Part shown: piece after piece, positions 24,938 to 34,086 of the stretch
Layout of the letters: the number at the start of each line of letters is the position of its first letter
Numbering within the stretch: the stretch's first letter is position 1
Assembly (NCBI RefSeq): GCF_902459705.1
Contig: NZ_CABPRU010000004.1
Span: 186,001 to 250,000 of the forward strand
Length of the DNA stretch: 64,000 bases
Source: Pandoraea terrigena
Lineage (GTDB): Bacteria; Pseudomonadota; Gammaproteobacteria; Burkholderiales; Burkholderiaceae
Direction: 5' to 3'
Notes under the pieces: generated by a model
Databases searched by the model: none
What the model was told of the DNA's origin: nothing
The model's input: the letters and a program-made list of their open reading frames with translations, nothing else
Program-made: the position numbers and the translations under genes

Positions 24938-25966
24938 TCAAATCCCGGCCTCCGCCGCAGCGCGCATGGCACGCGCCATCGACGCAAAGGCGGCCTCCAT
25001 GCGCCCCGTCATCCGGTCGAGCGACACGGGGCCGCCAAAGCCCCACGACGGCGGCAGGAACGCCACGCGCCCGTCACGTACGGCGGGTAGTGCCTGCCAC
25101 ACGGGCAATTGATATGCTGGCGCGGCGGCGTCATCGACAACGATCAGCGACCACGCGCGATGGCGTGCCAAATCCCCCAGGGACAGGTTGACCATCGACT
25201 GACGCGAATCGAGCCACCCCAACGCGTTGCGCGCGCCAAGATGCCCGACGAGCGCGCCGATCATGTCCTTGTTATCGTAGGCCCAGAAGTTGCCGCCGCC
25301 GGCATTCGCGTTGAGCAGCGCGACCGGCGCGTCGCGAAAGCCGTCGCGCAACGCCTGCGCGCGCGCGACGGCAATGCGCGCCTCGCTCTGGCGAGCGATC
25401 TGCGCGGCCGCCGCCGAGCGCCCCGTCATGTCGCCGATCGCGCGGAAGATCGCCAGCATCCGGTCGAGCGCATCGCCCTCGCCTGCCATCGGCTGCACGT
25501 TGAAGACGACGGTCGGTGCGATGCGCGCCAAGGCGTCGAACAAGCGCGCGTGCCGATACGCGTAGGCCACGATCAGGTCGGGCTGCAGCGCGGCAATGGC
25601 CTCAAGATTCGGCTGCTCGCGGGTGCCCACCGAACTGTCGGCGCGTAATCGCTCGGCCCGATATTTGACCCATTGCGCATACGCACGGGGGTCTGCGACA
25701 CCCAGAGGCGTCACGTCGAGCGCCAGGAGCGATTCGGTGAACAGAAATTCGAGCGACACGACGCGGCGCGCGTTCGTCGGCAACCCGGGCGACGCCCGGT
25801 TGACGAGGCCGCGATAGCCTTGTGCATGCGCGCCGAGCGAGACCGTTCCCGTGGCGAGCGCTGTAGCGGCCGCGAGCGCCTTCAGACTAAGGCGCCTGCC
25901 CGACGAGATGAGCGTGCACGCCCGAGCGACGCGCACCGCGGCGAGAGGATCAGCCGGCATGTGCAT
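24938..25966 (-). CDS. fhuD: FhuD-like periplasmic ferri-siderophore-binding protein
   Basis: A 342-aa protein with an N-terminal export signal (LKALAAATALATGTVSLG, cleavage after AHA). The mature part is a helical-backbone (type III) periplasmic binding protein: RRVVSLEFLFTESLLALDVT, EQPNLEAIAALQPDLIVAYA and the C-terminal WQALPAVRDGRVAFLPPSWG. No lipobox cysteine is seen, so it should be free in the periplasm. Starts at 25966 or 25960 are both possible; either overlaps the end of fhuB, indicating translational coupling. It hands the ferric siderophore to FhuB. Confidence 0.87.
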   Translation of the reverse strand: MHMPADPLAAVRVARACTLISSGRRLSLKALAAATALATGTVSLGAHAQGYRGLVNRASPGLPTNARRVVSLEFLFTESLLALDVTPLGVADPRAYAQWVKYRAERLRADSSVGTREQPNLEAIAALQPDLIVAYAYRHARLFDALARIAPTVVFNVQPMAGEGDALDRMLAIFRAIGDMTGRSAAAAQIARQSEARIAVARAQALRDGFRDAPVALLNANAGGGNFWAYDNKDMIGALVGHLGARNALGWLDSRQSMVNLSLGDLARHRAWSLIVVDDAAAPAYQLPVWQALPAVRDGRVAFLPPSWGFGGPVSLDRMTGRMEAAFASMARAMRAAAEAGI

Positions 25967-28037
25967 GCGACCTCGAAAAAGTGCGAGAGAGCAACCAGAG
26001 GAAGAGCGGCGTGCCCACAGCGGCCGTCACGATACCGAGCGGCAGATCCATCGGTGCGAACAACGTGCGCCCGAAAAAATCCGCCAGCCCCAGCAGCAGC
26101 GCGCCCGCCAGCGCGGCCGTCAACAACCGCGCGCGGGTGCCAGCGAGCGGCAGTGCGCGCAGCGCGTTGGGCACGATGAGGCCGACATACGCAACGGGAC
26201 CTACCGTCGCCACCGCGGCTGCCGCCATGGCACCGGCGAGCACGAGCAACCCCAACCGCGCGCGCGCGACCGGCACCCCGAGGGCTTCGGCCGTTTCGTC
26301 GCCGAGGCTGAGCAAGTCCAGCCAGCGAGCCGCACGGACGGCCAGCGGAAAACAGATGACGAGCCACGGCAGCAGCGCTCGCACGCCCTGCCACGACTGT
26401 CCGTAGCTGCTGCCGACGAGCCACACGAGCGCCTGCGTCGCATGCACGTGGAACTGCAATACCAGCAGATTGGCCAGTGCCGCCAGCACCCCGGCCATGG
26501 CCATACCTGTCAGGATCACGCGCATCGGCGCAAGCCCCCAGCGGGCGTTCACACCGAGCACGACGGCCAGCACCGCGGCGCTGGCGGCCCACGCCGCCGG
26601 CATCGACCATCGCGCCGCGGCATCCGGCCACACCAGGTGCAGCGCGAGCACGGCCAGCCCTGCCGCCTGATTGACGCCCAGCAGCTCGGGCCCCGCAAGC
26701 GGATTGCGACAGGCGCCCTGTAACAACACCCCGCTTCCCGCGAGCAGCGCCCCGGCGCCCATCGCGATCAGGCTGCGCGGCATGCGCAGATCGACAAGCT
26801 GGCCGGCGGCAGTGTGTGCGTCGAACACATCCCGCCAATGCCACGGCGCAGGCCACGGCAGTACGCCGATCGCCAGCGTGAGCCCGGCCACGGAGAGCAA
26901 TGCGACGGCCATCGTTGCCACGGCGACGACCATCGGCCGGCGACTTGGCGATCGCGGGAAAGCCGACGCTGGCGCAGTCATCTCGGCAGTACTCGCCGGT
27001 AGTCCGAAGCGCAGCAACAGCAGAAGGACGGGTGCGCCAATCACGGCACTCATGACGCCCACCGGGAGCGCACCGAACGTCACCAGCGCGCGCGCCAAGC
27101 CATCGGTCACGATGAGCATCGCCGCGCCCCACAACGCGGCGAGCAGAATGAGCCACGCCGGACGGTGCACCCCCATCAGGCGCACGAGGTTCGGCGCCGC
27201 GAGCCCCACGAAGCCGACCGGCCCCGCGAGCGCAATGGCAATGGCCGAGAGCGCCGCCGCGAGCAGAATCGCTCCCACCCGCACCGCCCCCACCCGTTGC
27301 CCGAGTGCGGCGGCCTGCGCCTCGCTGAAACGCGCGAGGCCAAGCGGATGCAGCAGCGCCCACAGCCCGAGTCCGGCCGGCAACAGCAGCCAGGTCGCCT
27401 CGTCGGCCCCACGCTTGCCGAATTGCTGCAACGATCCGGTGCTCCATTGCACCACGCCCACGGCCGCTCGCGTGTACAGCGTCAGCATCACCATGCATAA
27501 CGACGAAAGGGCAAGCGCATTCGCGGCGCCCGCGAGCGTCAGCCGCAGCGGCGTCGTTCGTATCCCTCCTGCCAGCGCGAACGTGAAGAGCGCAGCGAGC
27601 ATACCGCCCGCCAGCATCATCGGCATCACAGCCAGACCGGGGACGAGCAGGGCGACGATCAATCCCAGTTGTGCGCCGGCCGACACACCGAGTAATTCGC
27701 CCGACGCCAGCGGGTTTTGCGTGAGCGTTTGCAGCAATGCCCCGGCCAGCCCCAGACATGCGCCCGCCGCGAGCCCGGCGCGGATCTGCGGCAACCATGC
27801 GTCGGCGAACAGCAGCCATGCTAGCGAGGCGTCGCCCCCCAGCCGCCCCTGCACCGCCAGCACCAGGGTCTGGATGCCGGGCCACGCGTGGCTGGCCGCC
27901 GCGTGCGCGGCGATGGCCATCGCGAGCGCCAGCCAGCCCCCCCAGAGCGCGCGCGTGCGCAACCCATATTGACGTGGCGCCGCGTGCGCCGGCACCGATA
28001 ACTCGCGCGGAAGGTTCAACGGGCGGAGAGCGCGCAT
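25950..28037 (-). CDS. fhuB: FhuB-type double permease for ferric hydroxamate import
   Basis: A 695-aa fused permease made of two BtuC/FecCD units, about residues 35-360 and 370-690. Each carries the family pattern: NPLASGELLGVSAGAQLGL in the first, and RNPLAGPELLGVNQAAGLAV in the second, with the loop VGPVAYVGLIVPNALRAL near the end. A tandem FecCD fusion is the architecture of FhuB, which fits hydroxamate siderophores. The ATG at 28037 (MRALRPLNLPREL) is preferred to an upstream one at 28175 that lies inside fhuC; only 4 bp separate it from the fhuC stop. Confidence 0.88.
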   Translation of the reverse strand: MRALRPLNLPRELSVPAHAAPRQYGLRTRALWGGWLALAMAIAAHAAASHAWPGIQTLVLAVQGRLGGDASLAWLLFADAWLPQIRAGLAAGACLGLAGALLQTLTQNPLASGELLGVSAGAQLGLIVALLVPGLAVMPMMLAGGMLAALFTFALAGGIRTTPLRLTLAGAANALALSSLCMVMLTLYTRAAVGVVQWSTGSLQQFGKRGADEATWLLLPAGLGLWALLHPLGLARFSEAQAAALGQRVGAVRVGAILLAAALSAIAIALAGPVGFVGLAAPNLVRLMGVHRPAWLILLAALWGAAMLIVTDGLARALVTFGALPVGVMSAVIGAPVLLLLLRFGLPASTAEMTAPASAFPRSPSRRPMVVAVATMAVALLSVAGLTLAIGVLPWPAPWHWRDVFDAHTAAGQLVDLRMPRSLIAMGAGALLAGSGVLLQGACRNPLAGPELLGVNQAAGLAVLALHLVWPDAAARWSMPAAWAASAAVLAVVLGVNARWGLAPMRVILTGMAMAGVLAALANLLVLQFHVHATQALVWLVGSSYGQSWQGVRALLPWLVICFPLAVRAARWLDLLSLGDETAEALGVPVARARLGLLVLAGAMAAAAVATVGPVAYVGLIVPNALRALPLAGTRARLLTAALAGALLLGLADFFGRTLFAPMDLPLGIVTAAVGTPLFLWLLSRTFSRSHAHAG

Positions 28038-28041
28038 GCGA

Positions 28042-28845
28042 TCAGCCCCCCAGCACAGGCAGGCACATCGGCAAGCCCTGAAAATCGATGCGCTGCATCG
28101 GCGTGGCGAACACGTCCATGAGACGGCCCGGGTCCATTGTTTCGTCCGGCGTGCCCGAGAAGACCAGCGTACCACTGCGCATGAGCAGCATGGCGTCGGA
28201 GAAGGCGGCCGCCTGGTTGAGGTCGTGAAGCACCCACACGACGGTCATACCGGTCTCGCGATTGAGTTCCCGTATCCGGCCGAGGATGTCGATCTGGTGG
28301 CGCACATCCAGGTACGTCGTGGGCTCGTCGAGCAGCAGGACGTTACCCTCCTGTGCCAGCGCCATGGCGATGAAGGCGCGCTGACGCTCGCCGCCCGAGA
28401 GTGCCGCGACGTCGCGCGTGCATAGCGCTTCGAGTTCCATCAAGTGCAGCGCGCGCTCGATGGCGAGATTGTCACGCTCGCCGAGGCGTCCGCCAATGCC
28501 CGTGTGGCTATATCGCCCACAGGCGACCAGTTCGGCCACTGTCATGCCGAAGGGCATGCCGGGGGTCTGGGCCAGTAGTGCAATACGACGCGCGCGTTCG
28601 CGCGCACGCAGGGTATCGAGCGGTGTGTCGTCCAGCCAGACCCGGCCCGAGGCCGGCTTGAGCAGCCCGCCCAACGTGCGCAGCAAGGTGCTCTTGCCAC
28701 AGCCATTCGGGCCGCACAGCGCACTGATACGCCCTGCGGCGAACGTGACGTCCACATGATTGAGCACGTGGCGCGCACCGACCGAGACGTTCAATCCTCG
28801 CGCGCGTAACGTGGCGCCAACAGGAGAGGTCAGAGATTCATTCAT
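28042..28845 (-). CDS. fhuC: FhuC-like ATPase of the ferric-siderophore importer
   Basis: A 267-aa ATPase with Walker A GPNGCGKST, signature LSGGERQRA, Walker B VLLLDEPTTYLDV and switch His WVLHDLNQAA; DEPTTYLD is typical of the iron-siderophore/B12 class. It is the first gene of fhuC-fhuB-fhuD-acyltransferase. A TAAAT-N16-CGT promoter element on the minus strand (28999-29022) lies about 155 bp upstream of its ATG, leaving a leader of roughly 140 nt. Confidence 0.9.
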   Translation of the reverse strand: MNESLTSPVGATLRARGLNVSVGARHVLNHVDVTFAAGRISALCGPNGCGKSTLLRTLGGLLKPASGRVWLDDTPLDTLRARERARRIALLAQTPGMPFGMTVAELVACGRYSHTGIGGRLGERDNLAIERALHLMELEALCTRDVAALSGGERQRAFIAMALAQEGNVLLLDEPTTYLDVRHQIDILGRIRELNRETGMTVVWVLHDLNQAAAFSDAMLLMRSGTLVFSGTPDETMDPGRLMDVFATPMQRIDFQGLPMCLPVLGG

Positions 28846-28964
28846 GGTGGATGCCGGGCCGGACGGTCAGCCAGGCGCGGAGCACGGGATGCGATGCGTC
28901 CCGGTATGCCCCGGCCGCTCAGCCCCGCGTCATCGAGAGCGCCCAGCGCCCCGCATAGGCCGCC

Positions 28965-28988
28965 TAAACTCCAGAAGTGGTGGTTCGT
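28965..28988 (+). promoter_or_regulatory. IS-box-like promoter for the acylase gene (TAAAC-N16-CGT)
   Basis: TAAAC at 28965-28969, a 16-nt spacer and CGTCC from 28986. This matches the TAAAT-N16-CGT element recognised by iron-starvation ECF sigma factors (PvdS, OrbS). The acylase ATG is 38 bp further on. Spacer end and downstream bases (TGGTT-CGTCCA) are shared with the site before the TonB receptor gene. Confidence 0.68.
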
Positions 28989-28998
28989 CCATCAGAAG

Positions 28999-29022
28999 AC
29001 GTATCACTACCCGGCATATTTA
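28999..29022 (-). promoter_or_regulatory. IS-box-like promoter for the fhuCBD-acyltransferase operon (TAAAT-N16-CGT)
   Basis: On the minus strand, TAAAT (29022-29018), exactly 16 nt, then CGTCTTC from 29001. It lies 10 bp downstream of the plus-strand acylase box and points the opposite way, toward fhuC. It is an exact match to the PvdS-type consensus, so uptake and acyltransfer genes would be induced with biosynthesis. Confidence 0.68.
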
Positions 29023-29025
29023 CCC

Positions 29026-31656
29026 ATGTCATCGCCACGTCCGCTTTCTCCCCCCTCAAGGCCCTCACGCCCATCCTGTCCATCCGCCCCCCGAACCGCG
29101 TCCTTCCCCGTCCCCCCCCATCGCCCACCGCGCCCACCAACGCATGCAGGCAATCGGCGCTCCCGCTTCGGTGTCGCGGCCTTGGGGCTTCTCCTTGCGG
29201 CATGCGCCCGATCGCCATCGGCCGATATCGCGGCTTCCGCCGCCTCCGCGCCGTTCACCGCATCGGTCGCCGCCCGGCACTACACGGCGGACATCCGCCG
29301 CACCATCGACGGCACGGCCCACATTCGCGCCGACGACTGGGGGGGCCTGGGCTTCGGCTTCGGCTATGCGCAGGGGCAAGACAACCTGTGCACGCTGGCT
29401 GAGAGCATCGTGACGTTTCGCGGCGAACGCTCGCTCGCGTTCGGCGCGAAGGGCCGCGTCGCGCAGCGCACAACGTTCGGCCAGCCGACGAACCTCGACG
29501 CCGATGTCTTCTTCCGCCTGATGTTCGACGACGGCACCCTCGCCCGATACCGCGCCGCCCAGTCGCCGCGCGGCCGCGCGTTGGCGCAGGGGTTCGCCGC
29601 CGGGATCAATCGCTACCTGAAAGACGTGCGCCACCTCTCCGACGCACGCGAGCATGCCGCGTGCCGCAATGCCGACTGGCTGCGACATCTCGCAGCCGTG
29701 ACCGAGGACGACGTCTACCGTCGACTCTATGCGGCAACGCTCGCAGCGGGATCCGCTACGCAAGTGGCCGCCATCGCCAACGCCCAGCCGCCCGCCGTCA
29801 GCCTCGCCTCGGCCCCGCCGCCGGATTCGCCCACGCAAAAGATCGCGCTGTCACCCTCGGCAATGACATTGCTCAACGACCCCGCGCTCGGTAGCAACGC
29901 CATCGCGTTCGGCGCCGAGCTCAGCGCCAATGGACAACCGATTCTCTACGGCAGCCCGCACTGGTACTGGGAGGGCGCCGACCGGCTCTACCCCGCGCAC
30001 CTGACGATTCCCGGCAAGCTCGACGCCTCGGGCGTCGGTCTACTGGGTACGCCCTTCGTCATGATCGGCTTCACGCAGAACGTGGCCTGGACGCACACGG
30101 TCTCGGCCGCGCGGCGCTTCGGCCTCATGGCGCTCACGCTCGACCCGGCCGACCCGACGCGCTATCGCGTCGATGCGCGCATCGAAGCGATGCAACGCGT
30201 GCAAATCGCCGTACCGGTGCGCGACGCGCAAGGTCATCGGTCAAGCCTATCGTTCACACGCTACCGCACTGGCGACGGGCCGCTCGTCAACCTGTCCGCG
30301 ATGTCGCCCGCGCTGGGCTGGTCGCGACAGCACGCATTCGTGCTTCGCGATGCCAATGCCGGCAATTTCGGACTACTGGAGCACTACCTGCACCTTGCCC
30401 AGGCCAAATCGCTCGACGCATTCGTCGCGAGCGCGCGGGCCGATGCGGCGAATCCGTGGGTCAATACCCTGGCCATCGGCAGGCACGACCCACGTGCGTG
30501 GTTCGGCGACATCGGTCCGGTGCCCGGCGTGCCCGACGCCCTCGCCAAAGCCTGCACCGCGATGCCAGCGGGCGAAGCTTTCGCCCGACTCGCACCGGGA
30601 CTGCCCGTGCTCGACGGCAGCCGCAGTGCCTGCGCCTGGCAGACCGAGCCCGACAGCCCCCTGCCCGGTACCCTTGGACGCCACGCCATGCCGGACATCA
30701 TGAGTCGTACCGTCGTATCCAATATGAACGACAGCGCATGGCTTGCCGCGCCAGACGCGCCGTTGCGCCACCTGAGCGCCGTGCTTGGCCGACGTGACGC
30801 GCCGCTCTCGCTGCGCAGCCGCGCGGGCCTGCAACGCATCGCCGCTCTGCGCGCCGCCGGTCCCGTCACGCCGGGCGCGCTGCGCGACGCCGTGCTCCAC
30901 GCCCAGCCGCTCTCCGCAGACCTCACCCGACAGACGCTGCTCGCGAGGGTGTGCCCGTCGACCAACGGTCCGATCGACGTGCGGATCTCCCGCGATGGCC
31001 TGAACGGCAAGGCCTTCGAACCGGCGCGCAACGTCGACATCGCGCCGGCCTGCCGCGTGCTCGCCGCGTGGGATGGCACGGGCGAGCGTCGCGCGCGAGG
31101 GGCCAACCTGTGGGACGCCGTCTGGATCCGTCTGGCAGGCGTTGATGCGACGGGACAGCGGGCACTGGCGCCCCCGTTTGACGCGTCGCAAGCGGCAACG
31201 TCGCCCGCCGGTTTGGCCGCTGACCGGGCAACGCTTGCGCAGGCGCTCGGCGCGGCCGTATTGGAGATGCAAAGCATGGGACTGGCGCTCGACAGCCGCC
31301 GCGACGAGGCCCTCTTCGCGACCCGGGGCGGGCGCCGCATCGGACTGTCAGGTGGCTGCGACATCGCCGGCTATTTCTCGATCGCTTGCGCCGATGCACG
31401 CATGGGGCCGGGCCGCTACGCGATGGACACCACGCCGCGCGGCGACACGTATCTGCAGGTCGTGTCGTTCCCGGGCGCGCCGGCGCAAGCGGTGGACGCG
31501 ACCACCCTCGACGCCTCGGGCCCCGCCGACGATCCGGATGATCCGCGCAACGGCGAAGCGCTGCAAGCCTGGGCAGACAAGCGCTGGCAGCGCGCGGCGT
31601 TCAGTGAAGCGGATGTCGCCGCCGCCACGGTCAGCGCACTGCATCTGTCCCAATAG
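29026..31656 (+). CDS. PvdQ-like penicillin/AHL acylase (Ntn-hydrolase), putative lipoprotein
   Basis: An Ntn-hydrolase acylase of 876 aa from the ATG at 29026 (920 aa if the start at 28894 is used; that start precedes the promoter element and is unlikely). The order is a Pro-rich N-terminus, an export segment FGVAALGLLLAAC with a lipobox-like Cys, an alpha-chain, and the autoproteolytic site GSNAIAFG, where Ser at about residue 290 would become the beta-chain nucleophile. RLYPAHLTIPGKLDASGVGL and GFTQNVAWTHTVSA follow, both close to PvdQ and AHL acylases. PvdQ removes the fatty acyl chain from the pyoverdine precursor in the periplasm. The NRPS here starts with a fatty-acyl ligase, and this gene has the same type of promoter, so an equivalent maturation step is a reasonable inference. 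Quorum-signal cleavage is the alternative. Confidence 0.8.
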   Translation: MSSPRPLSPPSRPSRPSCPSAPRTASFPVPPHRPPRPPTHAGNRRSRFGVAALGLLLAACARSPSADIAASAASAPFTASVAARHYTADIRRTIDGTAHIRADDWGGLGFGFGYAQGQDNLCTLAESIVTFRGERSLAFGAKGRVAQRTTFGQPTNLDADVFFRLMFDDGTLARYRAAQSPRGRALAQGFAAGINRYLKDVRHLSDAREHAACRNADWLRHLAAVTEDDVYRRLYAATLAAGSATQVAAIANAQPPAVSLASAPPPDSPTQKIALSPSAMTLLNDPALGSNAIAFGAELSANGQPILYGSPHWYWEGADRLYPAHLTIPGKLDASGVGLLGTPFVMIGFTQNVAWTHTVSAARRFGLMALTLDPADPTRYRVDARIEAMQRVQIAVPVRDAQGHRSSLSFTRYRTGDGPLVNLSAMSPALGWSRQHAFVLRDANAGNFGLLEHYLHLAQAKSLDAFVASARADAANPWVNTLAIGRHDPRAWFGDIGPVPGVPDALAKACTAMPAGEAFARLAPGLPVLDGSRSACAWQTEPDSPLPGTLGRHAMPDIMSRTVVSNMNDSAWLAAPDAPLRHLSAVLGRRDAPLSLRSRAGLQRIAALRAAGPVTPGALRDAVLHAQPLSADLTRQTLLARVCPSTNGPIDVRISRDGLNGKAFEPARNVDIAPACRVLAAWDGTGERRARGANLWDAVWIRLAGVDATGQRALAPPFDASQAATSPAGLAADRATLAQALGAAVLEMQSMGLALDSRRDEALFATRGGRRIGLSGGCDIAGYFSIACADARMGPGRYAMDTTPRGDTYLQVVSFPGAPAQAVDATTLDASGPADDPDDPRNGEALQAWADKRWQRAAFSEADVAAATVSALHLSQ

Positions 31657-31667
31657 GCGCGCCCCCG

Positions 31668-31691
31668 TAAACATTTGAAGACTTGGTTCGT
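31668..31691 (+). promoter_or_regulatory. IS-box-like promoter for the TonB receptor gene (TAAAC-N16-CGT)
   Basis: TAAAC at 31668-31672, 16 nt, then CGTCC from 31689. It is located 82 bp before the receptor ATG, just after the acylase stop. It is the same element type as at the acylase, fhuC, exporter and monooxygenase promoters. Confidence 0.68.
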
Positions 31692-31772
31692 CCACTACTC
31701 GATAGGTGCGGGCGCCCGGGGACACGAGTGCGCCCGTCGCCTCGGTTTCCGATAAAAACTCAGGAGTCTTAG

Positions 31773-33986
31773 ATGAACCACTACGGGAGCGTTTCTGGCC
31801 GGGAAGCCAGCCGCCGGCGATCGACCCATCGTCCTCGTCATCGCCACATCGCCATCGCGGCGAGCCTTGCCCTCGCGCCGCTGGCATTCTCGAGCAGCGC
31901 CTACGCGCAGACGTCGGACGCGTCGAGCGACGTGACGCTCGCGCCTACGCAAGTGAGCGCGCAGCGCGATCAGGAGGACGGTGCAGGGCCGGTCGACGGC
32001 ATCGTTGCCAAACGCAGCACCGCCGGTACGAAGACCGATACACCGCTCCTCGAGACGCCGCAATCGGTCTCCGTGATCCCGAAGGAGATGATCCGCGACC
32101 TGGGCGCCCAGAGCGTCAGCCAGGCCATGCGGTACAGCGCGGGGGTGTTGCCCGACAACGCAGGCTTCGAGACCCGCTTCGACTGGATCAACATCCGCGG
32201 CTTTTCGGCGTCCACGCTGGGCATGTACATGGACGGCACACGTCTGCAATCGGTGACCGAGTTCCAGCTCGACCCCTATGGACTCGAGCGCATCGAGATC
32301 CTGCGCGGCCCGGCATCGGTGCTCTATGGCCAGAACACGCCCGGCGGCCTGATCAACATGGTCACGAAAAAGCCGCTCGAAACGCCGTTGCATGAGGTCC
32401 AGCTCTCCCTTGGCTCGTTCAAGAACAAACAGGCCGCGTTCGACTTCAGCGGCCCACTCGACGAAGACCGCAAGGTGCTCTATCGCGTCGTCGGCTTGGT
32501 CCGCGACAGCAACACGCAGGTAGACCACACCCCGAATGACCGCATCTACATCGCACCGTCGCTGACCTGGAAAGCGACTGACAAGACCACGATCACTTTC
32601 CAGGGGAGCTACCAGCGCGACAAGGTCGGCTTCGGCCAGTTCCTGCCCGCCTCTGGCACCGTGCTCTACAATCCGAACGGCCAGATCCCGGTCGGCCGAT
32701 TCGTGGGCGACCCGGACACCGACAACATCAAGCGCGAGCAGGTCTTCGCGGGCTACCAGATCGAGCACCGCTTCAACGATCAGGTCACGTTCAAGCAATC
32801 TGCACGCTATTCATATCTCGACTATAAGGTCGACACCGATGGTTACGGGCTGGGCTATACGTCGGGTAGCACAACGACGATCAACCGGCTGCCCTTCGCG
32901 GATTACCGCCAGACCGATGTGGTCACCATCGATAACCAGTTGCAGACGAAGTTCAAGACCGGCCCGTTCTCGCACGTTGCGCTGTTCGGCTTCGACTATT
33001 ACTACTATAACGAGCATCGCAGCATGCGCCAGGGCGTGGCCAGCGCGGCGAACCAGCTCAATCTCTACTCGCCAAGCTACAGTTCGGCGGTCTTCGGCCT
33101 GACGCGCCAGGCCGCAGATACCGATTCGCGCTATACGCAGGGCGGCCTCTACTTCCAGGACCAGATCAAGTATAAGAAGTGGCTGCTCACGCTTGGCGCG
33201 CGTCAAGACTGGGCCGCGCAGAACGTATACAACCGCCTGACCCAGCGCTCGTCGAACCAGTCGGATTCGCAGGCGACCTTTCGCACCGGTCTGACCTACC
33301 TGTTCGACACTGGGATCGCGCCGTACTTCAGCTACTCCGAGTCGTTCCAGCCGAACGTCGGCACCGATCGTTTCGGCAACCAGTTCAAGCCGTCGAAGGG
33401 AAAACAGTACGAGATCGGCGTGAAGTACCAGCCCGTTGGTTACAACAGCTTCATCACACTGTCGCTGTTCGACATCCACATGACGAACGTGCTGACCACC
33501 GACCCGGTCAATACCGCCTACTCGGTGACGACCGGCGAGCAGCACTCGAAGGGTTTCGAAATCGAGGCGGTCGGCGAACTCACTGACAATCTGAAGGTGA
33601 TCAGCTCGTTCACGAACACCAATATCGTCAATTCGAAGACCAACGACGCCACGCTGCTCAACAAGGTGCCACCGCAGCAGCCGCGCACCGCCGCCTCGCT
33701 GTGGGCCGACTACACGTTCCACACCGGCATGCTCAAGGGCTTCGGCTTCAACGGCGGTGTCCGCTACGTGGGGCCGACTTATATCGAATCGACCAACACG
33801 GCCGGACAGGCACCGTCGCGCACGCTGGTCGACCTCGGTCTGCACTACCAGTTCAACAAGCACTGGCGCTTCCAGCTCGACGGCAGCAACATCTTCGACA
33901 AGATCTACGTCGTGTGCGTGACGACGTCGCAATGCGCCTATGGCGCCCGCCGCACGATCCTGGGAACCGCAAAGTACTCCTGGTAA
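31773..33986 (+). CDS. TonB-dependent ferri-siderophore outer-membrane receptor
   Basis: A 737-aa receptor with a signal peptide (IAIAASLALAPLAFSSSAYA), a plug domain (TPLLETPQSVSVIPKEMI, RGFSASTLGMYMDG, EILRGPASVLYGQNTPGG) and a 22-strand barrel ending in the aromatic terminus RTILGTAKYSW. It belongs to the FhuA/FoxA/FpvA siderophore class. The mature N-terminus lacks a long STN signalling extension, so it should not sense iron through a FecR-type cascade. AGGAG lies 6 nt before the ATG. It is convergent with the last NRPS gene and is probably the entry gate for the siderophore made here. Confidence 0.9.
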   Translation: MNHYGSVSGREASRRRSTHRPRHRHIAIAASLALAPLAFSSSAYAQTSDASSDVTLAPTQVSAQRDQEDGAGPVDGIVAKRSTAGTKTDTPLLETPQSVSVIPKEMIRDLGAQSVSQAMRYSAGVLPDNAGFETRFDWINIRGFSASTLGMYMDGTRLQSVTEFQLDPYGLERIEILRGPASVLYGQNTPGGLINMVTKKPLETPLHEVQLSLGSFKNKQAAFDFSGPLDEDRKVLYRVVGLVRDSNTQVDHTPNDRIYIAPSLTWKATDKTTITFQGSYQRDKVGFGQFLPASGTVLYNPNGQIPVGRFVGDPDTDNIKREQVFAGYQIEHRFNDQVTFKQSARYSYLDYKVDTDGYGLGYTSGSTTTINRLPFADYRQTDVVTIDNQLQTKFKTGPFSHVALFGFDYYYYNEHRSMRQGVASAANQLNLYSPSYSSAVFGLTRQAADTDSRYTQGGLYFQDQIKYKKWLLTLGARQDWAAQNVYNRLTQRSSNQSDSQATFRTGLTYLFDTGIAPYFSYSESFQPNVGTDRFGNQFKPSKGKQYEIGVKYQPVGYNSFITLSLFDIHMTNVLTTDPVNTAYSVTTGEQHSKGFEIEAVGELTDNLKVISSFTNTNIVNSKTNDATLLNKVPPQQPRTAASLWADYTFHTGMLKGFGFNGGVRYVGPTYIESTNTAGQAPSRTLVDLGLHYQFNKHWRFQLDGSNIFDKIYVVCVTTSQCAYGARRTILGTAKYSW

Positions 33987-34009
33987 CGCACGGCGAAGCC
34001 CCCTTCGGC

Positions 34010-34068
34010 CTCACCGGCCGCCGGTGAGCAAGGTAACAAAGGGGTGGCCCTGCGCGGGGCTGCCCCTT
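34010..34068. terminator. Two hairpins between convergent receptor and NRPS genes
   Basis: CTCACCGG-CCG-CCGGTGAG (34010-34028) and a longer hairpin AAGGGG...CCCCTT (34039-34068, followed by CTTG) fill the 100-bp gap between the receptor and the end of the NRPS operon. Together they look like a bidirectional terminator. Confidence 0.5.
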
Positions 34069-34086
34069 CTTGCTTGCGTGCCCGGC

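Noticed and set aside
26671-27972. 433-aa Ser/Pro/Ala-rich plus-strand frame
   Set aside because: It is antisense to FhuB and low in complexity, with no start site context.
29026-31656. Upstream start at 28894 for the acylase
   Set aside because: It would place the start codon before the promoter-like element and add a poorly structured N-terminus ahead of the export signal.
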